From positions 372,001 to 436,000 of the forward strand of contig JBEWZL010000184.1 in the NCBI GenBank assembly GCA_045837725.1: a stretch of 64,000 nucleotides of DNA. The letters are read 5' to 3'. The notes below the pieces were generated by a model that did no database searches, was not told the DNA's origin, and saw only the letters and a program-made list of their open reading frames with translations. Positions 48,201 to 59,149 of this stretch are shown in pieces (position 1 is the first letter of the stretch; every line of letters starts with the position of its first letter). Position numbers and translations under genes: made by a program. The DNA is from Vermamoeba vermiformis. Its lineage: Eukaryota > Tubulinea > Echinamoebida.

Positions 48201-49139
48201 TCGGTCTGTCCTTCCGTGATCGGTGTGAACCCGACAGGACTCGCCATGACTTTTTTCGCAAATTCGATTGCCGCGTGGCGATCTTGATTGACCGAAACTG
48301 TTTTAAGAATCCAATCTACGAGTTGTGCGCCTAAATTCTCCAAATTAGTCCGTTGAAAAGATTTCAATATTTTCGGCAAGTTTGGTTCGAAAAGATCTTT
48401 TTGAATTTGCAAATTGAATTGCACATTTTTGATGCTATGAAATGAGAAGAGATTTTGGTTATAACAAATAGTGTGAATTAATTTACAATTTTTCGATACG
48501 AGTTAAATCACAAAAAATCTTATTACTTGCCGAAATTTGGAGCGGATCCATGGAATAATCTTCCATTTACCCACTATAGTAAATAATTATGCTTACCACT
48601 AAAATTAAGAAGTTCGGCACCATGTGAACCGCTATGTCTGTTTGCGAGGCCAAATTCCTCATCCTCGAGCAGATTTGTGGCGTCCTCGATAACACCAAAT
48701 GGGTCTAATAATATTTGTTAAAATCAATAACGCTATTATTTTCCAAATTAAATCTTTTTAGCGGATTTGACGATATCAAAAAAAGAAAATTACCGTGAGC
48801 CTTCGGACTGTCCAAAAACACAGCAATTTCTTGACGCAGCTCTGCTGTAATGTCTTCTTGAGCCTTAATACAGCTTTCTAATAATTGAGAATCTGCAGAA
48901 TCTTTCTCCAATTCAGCAACAATCTCCGCGTTTGTCAGATTTGTAATTATTTGGTGAGTTGCATGAGGCTCTAAGAACTTCGTTTTGATTTCCTTTAATA
49001 TATGGGATCGTTTTGCTTCATCTTTTTCATGCTTCGCGTGCTCAGTTGCGATCCAGAAAAACAAAAGCTTCGCTTTCTGCTTCACATCCAAGAACTGAAG
49101 GAAATTGAGCGTGGTATTAATATTATTTAGCTGCTCCAT
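42288..49139 (-). CDS. diaphanous-type formin with RGS-like N-terminal domain
   Basis: An actin nucleator of the formin family. The N-terminal exon (48785-49139) reads TLNFLQFLDVKQKAKLLFFW and continues as a helical RGS-like domain. Short exons follow, including a 43-base exon at 48531-48573 that appears to use a GC-AG intron. A Ser/Lys-rich linker leads to the GBD/FH3 region (EKERYLAFAAMLDELGIPEE at about 47040, then armadillo-like helices to 45224). FH1 (44945-45180) is a series of poly-Pro tracts. FH2 (43500-44930) contains MNWTKIGNNKIPDTYW, ILAIGNYLNGGGFRGGAFGF and TLIHYIIMYL. A DAD-like segment (about 42870-42950, LRSGDYFANRRKQLQ) and a very Lys-rich tail end at 42288. This is the autoinhibited, Rho-activated architecture. 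The RhoGEF at the left edge could act upstream, but this is only inference. Confidence 0.88.
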
Positions 49140-49403
49140 GTAATATTAATATTGGTATATAATATATTATAAATTTTAATTTTTGATATCGGAACTATTT
49201 CATTCTTCGGTAGCCGCGCAGATGAGGCTCTTTCCTCCAAATAACAATAATATGGCCTGTTAGCCGCGACCACGTTTATTAAGATACAAATAAGTTGTTA
49301 GTGGTCGCGTCTTTTTGAAGTTTTTGAAACTGACCGTTTTTTGTTTCAACAAATTTGAATGTTGTGGGCAGCAATCGACCACAAAAATATTTATATTTAG
49401 CAA

Positions 49404-50003
49404 ATGCTACGTTTTATTCCAATTATAGTATCAGCACGGTGTTTGGCAAAAGCGCGGCTTTTTCGATCGAGATCGATTTTAATCCGACATCTCCACTCAG
49501 AAGGAAAAAATCCTTTGTTCGTAGAAACATATGACAAACTGAAAGTAATATCTATGCATGAGTTTGGTAATATTGGGCTATTACAAGGATTTTGGTACCC
49601 AGAGACAGATCCAACGAAGACGGTAGGCCACAACAAACCCCAATAAATATATCATAATTTAGTACCGTCATAAATCGTTGAAGAGAACGAAAGACAGTCA
49701 CAATCATCCACTTACACAATTTTTTTGAGTCAGGGAGCCATCAGATTGCGATCTAACAATCTTACTGACACTCTAGCGCAACTGAAGGATCGATTTCTCA
49801 TTATCGATAAAAGTACCTATGAAGATGTAGATGCCTCAACCAAGTAGGCGCTTAAAACAGCGAGATGATGAATCTGCGATCTGAACTCATTGATTTTAGA
49901 CAACTCCGCTTACTCATCAAGAAGGATATTCCCCATAGTCCTCAAGTATGATATTTTAATATTATAGGCGATTGCCTGGGAGCTAAATCAAAGGGAGACC
50001 TAA
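49404..50003 (+). CDS. mitochondrially targeted protein, family not recognised
   Basis: Four exons join in phase to about 135 residues. The N-terminus MLRFIPIIVSARCLAKARLF and RSRSILIRHLHSEGK is Arg-rich, lacks acidic residues and looks like a mitochondrial presequence. The mature part reads LLQGFWYPETDPTKT, then AIRLRSNNLTDTLAQLKDRF, TKQLRLLIKKDIPHSPQ and AIAWELNQRET with a stop at 50001-50003. The size and basic helical character would suit a mitoribosomal or assembly protein; I cannot name it. The next gene starts within a few bases on the same strand, and the two may be one locus split by a frameshift. Confidence 0.6.
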
Positions 50004-50015
50004 CCTTACTACAAT

Positions 50016-51246
50016 TCAGAAAAAGAACGAGCTTAAAAAAGTTGAGAACGACGTGCTGAATCGGCTGTTAGTTAGATACGATGTGGATGGCAAAAATTTA
50101 TCATTCAAAGCTCTAGGCAATGCTGACTTAACGGGCACGATCGATCCGTTCATTCGAAGCACGGTAGAGTTCGCTAAAACCAATCAAATTGCCATTCAAT
50201 CAGTCGCTATTGGATATTTACACTTTATAGGACTTCAAAATGCACGAAAGATTCAAAAAGAAGGTTAGTAACCATGCGCTACGCGAGAAAAGATCCGCTA
50301 TTAACGCACCTTTGTTCGTAGGAGTCTTTATTAAGGTCCTAAACAGTCGTATATATCCCCTGTATAGTGTCTTTAGACCCCCAACGTACCAAGAGTATTT
50401 GGAATTCTTTTCGCGCATGTTCAACAAACATCAGCTGTACAATACTACCGGCCCCGTTCTCGAAATTGGTAAGCTCATTACGATTATAGACATTATGCAC
50501 CGTACTAAAATAATCATGTTCTACATTAATCGGCCTATTAGGAAGTGGCACGGGAGTTTTATCGTTAATCATGGCGCAACAAGTTATCAACAAACGTAAG
50601 GATTTTATTCCACGCAATGATAAACGTTACTTAGCAAATGAGCTATAGTAGTATTTACTCGCAATTTTTCAGGGCCTGAATTGGCGAGTCAATGGAAAGT
50701 CGTTTGTACTGACATCAATCCACAAGCGGTCATTTGCACGGAGATGAATGCGAATGCAGTTTTAGGAGCAAATAAGCATATGATTGAGCCAATTCATGCC
50801 GATTTATTCCCTCCGAGCAACGATAAGTATGAATTAATTGTCAGTAATCCGCCGTTCAAACCAGTTGAAAATATTCGCACTCCGTTCGAGTTATGTAAGT
50901 GCCTTCGTTACCAAATATAGTTTAGCTACGCTTAAATACTATAATGAACCTAACCGCTATTGTTGTAGCTGTTTATGACAAGAATGAAAGGTTTTTGAAA
51001 ACGCTATTACAAACCGTAGCGGATCGACTGACAGAGAATGGAAAGCTCTTATTGTTGTACTCAAATATCGATAGACCAGCCGATTATATCGACAATCTAT
51101 GCAAGCAATATCAGTTGGCTGTGGAGGCCAAAGAAGAGCTGGATGTACACGCGATGAAAGCTTCTGACCCATTTGCCCCTACTAAGGTGCAAGGAACTAA
51201 GGAACGCTTACAGATATTTATTATTACTCCATCCGCTCCCAAATAA
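50016..51246 (+). CDS. class I SAM-dependent methyltransferase with NPPF motif
   Basis: Exons join to RLLVRYDVDGKNLSFKALG, SVAIGYLHFIGLQNARK, then SRIYPLYSVFRPPTYQEYLE, and the SAM-binding motif GPVLEIGSGTGVLSLIMAQ, of which SGTGVLSLIMAQ comes from a small exon at about 50540-50597. TDINPQAVICTEMNANAVLG is the acidic-ribose loop and LIVSNPPFKP the catalytic NPPF. The C-terminal part (FLKTLLQTVADRL, NGKLLLLYSN) completes the Rossmann fold. NPPF or NPPY marks enzymes that methylate amino groups of nucleobases or glutamine amides (RsmC, METTL16, HemK type); the substrate here is unknown. No ATG precedes the first exon in frame, so the 5' end is missing or shared with the gene just upstream. Confidence 0.75.
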
Positions 51247-51622
51247 AGCTTATTTTAAACGCTTTGTACCGGACTAAGATCTGTCTTTCAGTACGTACAA
51301 TTCTTTCATTATTTTACTATTAGTTGGTCTATATGTACCAATATTATATGTTGCTGTATTCTTGACGATCGAGGGAGCGACTAAGTGAGTGCAAGCAGTC
51401 GTAGCTGATCAGGTTGTTTTGTTATGTCCTCGTTTGTACTGAGAGGCTTTTGTTGCGTTTTGAAGTCTTTATTATTTTCATTTGTATATTAGAATATTAT
51501 TCGACTTTTTGTTAACAAAAACAAAACCGAACAGATCGTTCGTGTGGATTCGCAAACGTAAAATTGAGGGAAGGAGGGTTGAGCGGTTATTTGAATATTA
51601 TTATTAAATACTCCTTATTCGC
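51247..51622. other. intergenic region between convergent genes
   Basis: AT-rich, with no coding sense on either strand; it should contain the 3' ends of both neighbouring transcripts. Confidence 0.4.
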
Positions 51623-52852
51623 TTATTTCTTGGCCTTAGCCAACAGTTTGGCCTTTTCTTCTTCGAGAGCCTTCAACTGTTGGGCCTTTTCCTTCTCCAA
51701 CTTGGTAATTTCAGTTTCGACGGTGACAAGGGTGGACTTGATAGTCTTCAACTCTTGCTCGAGTTCGCCTTGACGCTTCTTCAAAAGAGCGCGTTCGTCG
51801 GCCAACTTGGTCAAGTTGATCTGCAACTCGCCGTTCTTGACGGATTCGAGCTTGTTCTTCAACTGGGCCCATTCTTCAAGGTTGTTCTCGATATCGCGGA
51901 TCAAGTCTTGTTCCTTGACAACGGGGTCGACCTTCTCAACTACGAAATTTGGATTCGTTAGTAAATTTGTTATTGTGAACGATCTATGACGTAATATTCA
52001 ACCAAAAAATCTCCTAATTTTTCTAGTGGTGTAGTAAAGACTTATAATATTAGTCCTTGATTAGGGACTTACCTTGGTGGCCATTGGTTTGGTTGTCGGC
52101 CTTCTTCTTTTGATTGGGTCGGGATTGGGGCTTCTCCTTAGGAGCAGCGGGTTGTTGTTGAACAACAGGTTGGGATTGAGGCAAACCTTTGCGAACCATA
52201 GCGCTCCAGTTGCTACCCTTCTTTTCTATAAAGCATCAAAATTAATTAAAGTCCGGGATCGGCGTTTTTTTATTTTATCGAGAGAAAATTTAAAGAAAGG
52301 AGAAAAAAATTGTGGATAGTAAGAAATAATACTAGTTAATATACAGCACGATAAAATGAATTTTTGAAAAATAAAAGCTTTAAAGAAGCACTTACGGTTC
52401 AAGACCTCGATGGTGTTTTTAACGTTGTGAGCGTTCTCTTGAAGAGTGGCCCAAGCCTCGTGCTCAGAGAAGTAACCACCAGTTCCTTGAACAACTTCAA
52501 GGACGAGCTCGTAGTGCTCGTTGGAGATCTTGCCCTTCAAGGTGGGAGTTGATGGGGCTTGTTGTGGGTTGCCTTGTTGCTGCTTGGGCTTGTTGTTGTT
52601 GTTATTGTTGGCACCCTCCTTTCGGCGTCGTTGTTGGCCGTTGTTATTGTTATTATTGGCCTGCTTGGGCTTGTTATTGTTGGGCTTAGGAGATCCGTTA
52701 GCGCCATTTTGTTGTTGGTTTCTGGGCTTGCCTACGGACTTGAAACCGTCATTGCTAGTGTTAGCATTGTTATTTTTGTTATTTTGAGGTTTAGGCTTTG
52801 GTGAGGCGCCGTTTGCCTGCTTTTGGACGGCTTGCTTTTGAGTGTCGCTCAT
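51623..52852 (-). CDS. Asn/Gln/Lys-rich protein with UBA-like segment and C-terminal coiled coil
   Basis: The first exon (ATG 52852) encodes about 110 residues dominated by Asn, Gln, Lys and Pro (for example NNNKPKQANNNNNNGQQRRR), then an ordered segment HYELVLEVVQGTGGYFSEHE and NAHNVKNTIEVLNR whose pattern resembles a UBA/CUE three-helix domain. A second Gln/Pro/Lys-rich exon follows. The last exon (51623-51940) is a strong heptad coiled coil of about 95 residues (LADERALLKKRQGELEQELK and KLEKEKAQQLKALEEEKAKL). Low-complexity plus coiled coil suggests an RNA-granule or scaffold protein. No named family is recognised. Confidence 0.75.
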
Positions 52853-53309
52853 CTTCGAATCGAATCAACAAAAAATAAATAATAATCTAATTAATACAAT
52901 TGCATAAATAAAGCGGCAACAGGGACCTTAGGTGCGATGAGTGGTCGCTTATTTCTCGTTGTCAACAAAAATACAAGCGAGAACGTGGTCTGATTCTTTT
53001 TCTCCTTTTGGGCAAAATTCCTTCGGAAAATGATATATTTTCCAACTCCACAAAATATTGGTCTTATTTGCACGCTCGTACACTTCAGCACACCAGTACG
53101 ATATTTGAGGAATTTTTTTCGGCTCGTTGCTCGATCGGACTGAGCCAGATGCAGGCGGAGACATGTTTTTCCACACGCTCGCATTTGTGATTGTAGTGGG
53201 GAGTATATTTATCATCCATAAAGTCCGTAAAGCAACGTTTGCCAAGCAGAAAGTATATACAACCGTAACTACCGTGACAAAGAAGAACAATCCACATCCA
53301 GTCTTTCTA

Positions 53310-54762
53310 CACTGTGGTATAAACACAATGTTTTTCGCCGTTTCCTGTTGTGGAGCGAACAAAAACAACGTTTATTTAAAAAAACAAAGATACCTTAAAA
53401 GTCGTTACAGACCCAATAATCTTATTGCGGAGCACTGCAGCTATCGCGAAACTGAAATAGACGAACTTGCTAGGCTAAGTTTGGCCAAAGAGTGCTCACG
53501 CGTTGTTGCAAGTTAGGTTATTTCCGCATCGAAAGTATTTAGCCAAAATTTAAAGAAGCCTATGTTCGATTTTAAGTATTTGGATTATAACTAGGACGAT
53601 CGTTTTTGGAATTGGAGAATGCACGCGAGGTGTCAAAACCGCGGAAAATTCGTGTGCTTGTCAGCGATTAGTAATAATGTCAGCGCACAATTTTATTTTG
53701 CACATAACTTTTTGCTGCATACCTCAACTGAGCAAGATCCTCATTGCCGTTTTGGTGATAAAGTAAGTATTAATACGACCAAAAATATTGCCTGTGGCCA
53801 CAATTTTAGCTTTCTTAGGTTACTGTTTGCTAAATGTATGATACATTTAGGTGAGCAACGATATTGATCTCAATAATATTGGATGTGAAAGAACGAAGTC
53901 GCCACATTGCGGTATCAAAAATTACTAAAATTCCGCAATATTCTTGCTGTGAAATATCGCTCGTTTTCAATCGTGTTCTGACTTATTGTAAGTCGCCGGT
54001 AAAATATTATCATTAAAACAGTGAGTTTAACTGAGAAGTACTTTTCGAGCTTGGCTATGGTGCTTTACCAACAAAAGAACTGCGTAAGTTTATCGTAGCG
54101 TACCTTGTTATAATTTCTGATTAGTCGTTGCTACAATAGAAGGCAGTACTACAAGGCACTGGCACTCATTCCACCGCTATCGCAAGGCCCTCAAAGTCTG
54201 CTCCAAGTATGCCACTTGACTCATTGGTCATGCACACTGACAAGCTAATTTTAGACTCGCCATGCACGAGTACGTAGCTCCAACCAATCCGGATTCAGCA
54301 CCACAGCCCTGCATGGCGTTCATGAAGCGAATGAACTGGTGTCAACGGTGAGTGCCGTGGAGTGGGTCAGAAACTCTCGACCATCATATCTCGCACCGCG
54401 CAGCTGAGTCGCGATCTCGAAAGACGTCTCAAGTACAACTCAAACGACATCTCGCAAACCCTCATTGCCAAAGTGCTGAGAAGCTCATAGTACGGCACCA
54501 GACAGAGCGGTGCAACGAAATCAACTTGAATTCTGCTCCCGCATCAAATCGCTCACTTCGCTCTATCGCACTTCAGCAGAGTACGGCATTCACTTGTTTG
54601 TGGCTATTCGAATTGATACAAATAAAGTTGTTTGTTAAACTGGAACCTTTTACGAAACCCTACTACTTGAATAACACTGTTTTGCGTAAAACAATGTTTT
54701 GTTGGCACACGAAACAGCGGCAGGAAACGTGTTTCGAAAAACATTGTTTCTATACCACAGTG
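53310..54762. mobile_element. 1.45-kb DNA transposon with TA target duplication (element 1)
   Basis: The ends are inverted repeats of about 40 bases. The left starts CACTGTGGTATAAACACAAT and the reverse complement of the right starts CACTGTGGTATAGAAACAAT; both continue to a shared GTTTCCTG. TA precedes (53308-53309) and follows (54763-54764). Removing the element and one TA would give the exon end CTACCC then GTAAGA, matching the sister gene's splice site. TA duplication suggests a Tc1/mariner-like or related mechanism. The interior (mixed composition, higher GC at 54150-54600) has no intact transposase, so it is non-autonomous. Confidence 0.8.
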
Positions 54763-54938
54763 TACCCGTAAGAATAATTCCTATTTTACCAAATAATTAT
54801 CTATACGGTATATTTTATAATTATCAGCCAATGAGTCGCTAGATTAATTCTAAATTTTATTTTTTGAAATTGAACAGGAGATTGTTGGCGAGGTTCAGTC
54901 TTATCTAGATGTTGTCTCGCTTGGAAAATGTCGATTGA

Positions 54939-56049
54939 ATCGGAGGGTATTGTAAAAATGCATTTGGGTATATTTCATTTTTTTATTCAGAAAACCCATA
55001 GTACATGGAAGTGCAAGTTGAACAAAAAAAACGGCACATCAAAATATGCCGTAGAGCTGAAGTTACAGCCTGTTTTCTTGAAAATCAACTGGGAAACCCC
55101 CATTTTACTCTAAGGCGCCCATATTAGGAAGTGTTTCACTGGTTTGTAATCATGATTTGATGCTTTGAAGGTTGCCAGATCATGGTACACAAAAGAATTG
55201 GAGTCTGATGCTTACTTGAGTGTTCCTAGGGCAAATACAGTGCAAAAAGCAAGTATATAGCATGGAATAGCCTAAAAAGGAAATTTGTGGTGCATATCAG
55301 TGGTCCATGAGGTAGACATTTGCAAAACACTCCTCTTGGCACTTGTGTGCATATGATCTGGCAATTACTAACAGTTTCCCTCCATCATTTATATGCCTTG
55401 CACTTCCCAGCTGAAAACTGAGTTTTCTACTTGCCTAATATAGAAATATAGTAAAGTGATCAGCAAATCGTTAGTAATTGATAAAAACTGTTGGGACAAG
55501 TTTCAACTTTAGTAACCATGGTGCAACAAATGCCAACTGCCCCATCATTTCCTAATTTGGTAATTACTGTCAAATCCCGAAATTTCAGTTAAAAAACAGA
55601 ATTTACAAGGATTACGAGCAACAAGGAAGTCGTTAGTAATTGCCGGAATTTGGTGCGGCAAGTTCAAATCATTGTTTTTTGTAAAGGTCCACTTATGATG
55701 TCCATAACCTCTTGCCATATATGGTTATATTTGCTAGTTACACTAACTGCCTGTTACCACCTTGGAGCATTCTGGCAAACAGTTAGTAATTGACAGAATT
55801 TGACGGGACAAGTTGGAATGGTATGTACATGCTGTAAAGCATTGTTTATGCTGGCAACCTTCCTAATTTGGAAATTGCTAATGATTTCCGAATGGGGCAG
55901 CAATGATTGAAAATTTGCAGATTTTTGCAAGTGATTTCAAGGGCCAACATCAAATTTTATTAAAATCTTACAAAACATCGATTTTCCAACAATAATCCTC
56001 CCAATGCCCCCCAAATATACCCAAATGCATTTTTACAATACCTTTCGAT
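54939..56049. mobile_element. 1.1-kb DNA transposon with TTGA target duplication (element 2)
   Basis: Inverted repeats of about 37 bases: the left end starts ATCGGAGGGTATTGTAAAAA and the reverse complement of the right starts ATCGAAAGGTATTGTAAAAA; both go on as TGCATTTGGGTATATTT. TTGA flanks it on both sides (54935-54938 and 56050-56053). It splits an F-box codon run; joining the flanks through one TTGA restores the frame seen in the sister gene (KCRL-I-NSEW). The interior is AT-rich, non-coding, and carries about three degenerate copies of a GTTAGTAATTG unit about 150 bases apart (55468, 55632, 55779). A 4-base duplication does not fit Tc1, hAT or Mutator. Confidence 0.82.
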
Positions 56050-57426
56050 TTGATCAATTCAGAATGGTCGAATATTGCTGCAGCGAAGCTTAAAAAGCGA
56101 ATTCATGAATTTGAAGAGTACGTGCGTAACGGCTAACGGCTACAAACCAAAACTATTTTCAATTTCAGAACATTAAATGATTATATGTTAATAATTATGA
56201 TATTAATATACTTTTAGTAATCATCCCTGTTATCGACCGACTGAAGAAGAGATCATACAACATCTGCATGACCCGCAGTTAGAGCTGTTCCAGAAAGCTA
56301 CGAACAAATTTTTAAGTTATCAGGTAGCTATTAATATATACAAGGCGGCACTATGTATGTATTTATGGTAATAATTGAATCGCAGGATGATTACAAGTTG
56401 CGGTACCATATTGAAGATCTGATGCTCTCGAAATCTAAAAACAAGAAAATTTTCGATATTAATCCAGACTTATGCAACCTATTCGAGCCAAATTTCCTTC
56501 GCTCGGAGGAGTGTCCGTAAGTTCTTGGAAAGACTATCTTTATACGTGCCACTAACATAGTCCACAAAGGTTCTTGTTCAAGTTGCGCTTCCGTGTCAAA
56601 AACGATCGTTATCAAAAGCAGATGATTTTTTTCGGATTTGTTTTTCATGAAGGACTGCCGTGTCCAATTGGCTTAAAAGATGTGCCTGATGTATTCCCTG
56701 GACACATTTTTGAAGCAGTTGTTGATCTGCACGAATGTCGTGCTTATAACATTCGAATATATAGCGTTCCGGAGACTATAATGGGTACGTCATTATAATA
56801 TATGATTGGTATTATTGCGGCTCATCGTAATATAGGAATTTTTCCGACTGGAGAGAATGCGCGGATCCTCTCGAGTGCTTTGGCGATACCGATGCTCCTC
56901 GGAGATCTTTGGCAGATGTATTATATTCACAAAGCACTACAAACGGTACTGGTTACAATAGTCTCGTATTACTTCATGATCGTTGTTGCGGCCAATCCGC
57001 CACTCAAACTTGGATTCGCTGGCGGTTACATTGTTGGCTTGGTGTGGTACCGCGGCATCGTTATAGAGATATTGAAGCTAGTGGCGTATACTGCAGTAGG
57101 ATATATGGCACAAAGATTAGTTTGGGAGTTGTACCGAGGTACTGCGGTTTCGAAAAGAGGATCGAACGTTATCGCTGGAATTTTTTTCTTCGAATTGATT
57201 ATTATTAATAATTTACGAGGATTATGGCAATCGATAATCACCGGAGATATATTTTTGGCATTTTTGGAAAATAATTTAATTTATGGCTTGGTCTTCTTTC
57301 AGTACTGCTTATGGGCGCTGGTTCAAAAAGAATTTCCTAAACAAGCCTATGATCCGATAATATTAATGCGATTTTATAGTACAGTGATATTGTACACGTT
57401 CTATAATCCAACTCCTTGGTTGTTAT

Positions 57427-57639
57427 TTGATTCGAGCTAATGCCGAAATAAACGAATCAAACAGCCTACATATTAAAACACCAGATGACCTACTCGTATG
57501 GACATCAACGGACCAATTAGGCAATGCTATCATAGACGTAGCCAATAATACCTCATTTTGGATCCACGTTGTAAAAGTCAACCGTGTTGAAAGAGCGATT
57601 GATCGCTGGTCAATTGTAACCAACCCTAAGGTTGCATAA
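57427..57639 (+). other. open frame of unknown origin, possibly a gene fragment
   Basis: Just after member 1's stop, and overlapping it in another frame, a 70-codon frame reads SLHIKTPDDLLVWTSTDQLG and IIDVANNTSFWIHVVKVNRV, with natural protein composition and no Met start of its own. It could be the remnant of a gene between the tandem members or a C-terminal exon of a splice variant. Confidence 0.35.
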
Positions 57640-57651
57640 TTACTAGTAAAT

Positions 57652-58770
57652 ATGAACTTTAAAAAACCATTGTTTATTTGTGGAATCGTTGGCTCGAGAG
57701 GCACGAAAACCTGTTTTTGGTGTAAAAAATGCGCCGAAGAACCAATTTTATTTCATTTTCCAGCCTTAAGTGCAGCAGATAAGGTACCTTATTCGCCAAC
57801 GATATGTTTCAAGAACAGTTAGAGCCAGATCAGGACGTATTTAAGAGCATCGTAACTTCGAATTCGGGACTATTCCAGCAATTATATGGCGTACAATCAA
57901 TAAGTTAGGAGGAAAATATATAAATTTTGAGCAAGAGCAACGTGCACCTCCAAATCTAAGACCTACTTCAGACTTCAACAATCGAAATCCGGTTGTAAGT
58001 AATTTTTATAAATTATAATTTGCTTCATCCAACAATCTATTATGATTTGTTAATATTTTAAACCGATTTTTAGAATTTAATAAAAATCCAGGTCTTTAAC
58101 GAATTTTATTTTTATCAGGATCCGTCTGCTGGCGCTTTCAGTACGTTAGAAGATTTAATTATATTATTATAAAATATTAATTGGTCTTTTAGAATTATTA
58201 CCGACTGGTGGAAAGTTCTTACCAATGTTATTCGGTTTGTCCGCTGTCGTAGCCGATATTTGGACGCTTTACCCAATCGTTTGGAATTGGATTCTCGTTT
58301 TAATTAGTGGACCTCTTCTCGTGGCTTTAATTCACAAACAATTTCCTAAAATGGCAGCAGTGGCGGCGGTGCAGATCTTGGTCGTACTATTTATCAGTCC
58401 TGCAGCACTATTCGATATTTTAAGGCTTTTGATAGTATTGGTAGTTGGCTATTCTTACCAGTCACTATTGAGTAGAGCGTGGGAAGTACACCCGATTTCC
58501 AAATTAGGAAAAATATTGCTTGGTTCGTTGCTGGCTGCGGATCTGATCTACATGAACGTCAATTTGCGGCTATTTATAACATCGATAATGAGCGGAAGCA
58601 TATTACCAACATTACTGTATTATACAGCGTTATATGGCTTGGGACTCATCAACATGGTCATAAGTTTCTGGATGTACCCGCAGAAAGCGAGTTGGGACAA
58701 AGTAGGAGCGATTGCACTGCTGAGATTAGCATCGTTAATGTTGATATATGTGTTTTACAACCCATTATGA
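57652..58770 (+). pseudogene. F-box plus multi-membrane-span family, member 2 (N-terminally reduced)
   Basis: The C-terminal exon (58193-58770) is a clear paralogue of member 3: LPTGGKFLPMLFGLSAVVAD matches its LFGMPAFIAD, DLIYMNVNLRLFIT matches DLIYMNVNLKLFIT, and both end LIYVFYNP. Seven hydrophobic helices can be counted. Upstream only scraps remain: MNFKKPLFICGIVGSRGTKT at 57652 and LEPDQDVFKSIVTSNSGLFQ near 57820, which recalls TQLEPDPEFWQNLIY of member 3. No F-box or middle exons are found, so it is probably a truncated copy, or a membrane-domain-only gene. Confidence 0.6.
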
Positions 58771-59149
58771 GCCACGAGTCTGTATCGACATTGCTCCTCC
58801 CAGTATACTGATCCAGATTTCATTTCACTGGCAGACTTAGCCAGGATCACAGTCAATGTTAGCTAGTTCAGAGTTGTAATGGTAGATTTCATCATGATCT
58901 GCAAATATTGGCAATAGCATACACGGCGTTTTGTTGGCGAGCCAATTTTGGTTCTGTGCTAGTAAAACAAAATAAATAAGGCCATCGATTAATGTAACTG
59001 TCCATAAGCGTTAAGGCGTCAATAGCAACATGTCAATTCGGTTCATGAACGACGCCACGTGTCTAGCAACGTCGACATTTTTTTCTTCAATCTTTTTTTT
59101 TCTTTTTTTAACTCGTAGGAAGGCAAGCAAATGCATCAACGATAGTACG
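58771..59149. other. spacer between members 2 and 3
   Basis: No gene is supported. A plus-strand Met at 59030 is in frame with member 3 and would add a Phe-rich hydrophobic leader (FFSSIFFFLFL), so the true start of member 3 could lie here. Confidence 0.35.

Larger units (their letters stand above)
53163..57440 (+). pseudogene. F-box plus multi-membrane-span gene (member 1), interrupted by two transposons
   Basis: Exon 1 (ATG 53163) has a membrane helix (FHTLAFVIVVGSIFIIHK) and NNPHPV, then is cut at a TA by element 1. After it come a donor GTAAGA, an intron, and an F-box exon: EIVGEVQSYLDVVSLGKCRL is cut by element 2, and NSEWSNIAAAKLKKRIHEFE continues on the far side. Further exons give YKLRYHIEDLMLSKSK, RFLFKLRFRV, AYNIRIYSVPETIMG and a C-terminal exon (56830-57440) with about six or seven hydrophobic helices ending VILYTFYNP. 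The same order occurs in the intact member at 59150-61000. Outside the insertions the frame is open, so both insertions are probably recent. As it stands the gene should not give a full protein unless the elements are spliced out. Confidence 0.75.

Noticed and set aside
53008-53368. Minus-strand frames of 70-140 codons over element 1's left end
   Set aside because: They cross the transposon boundary and have no recognisable protein features.
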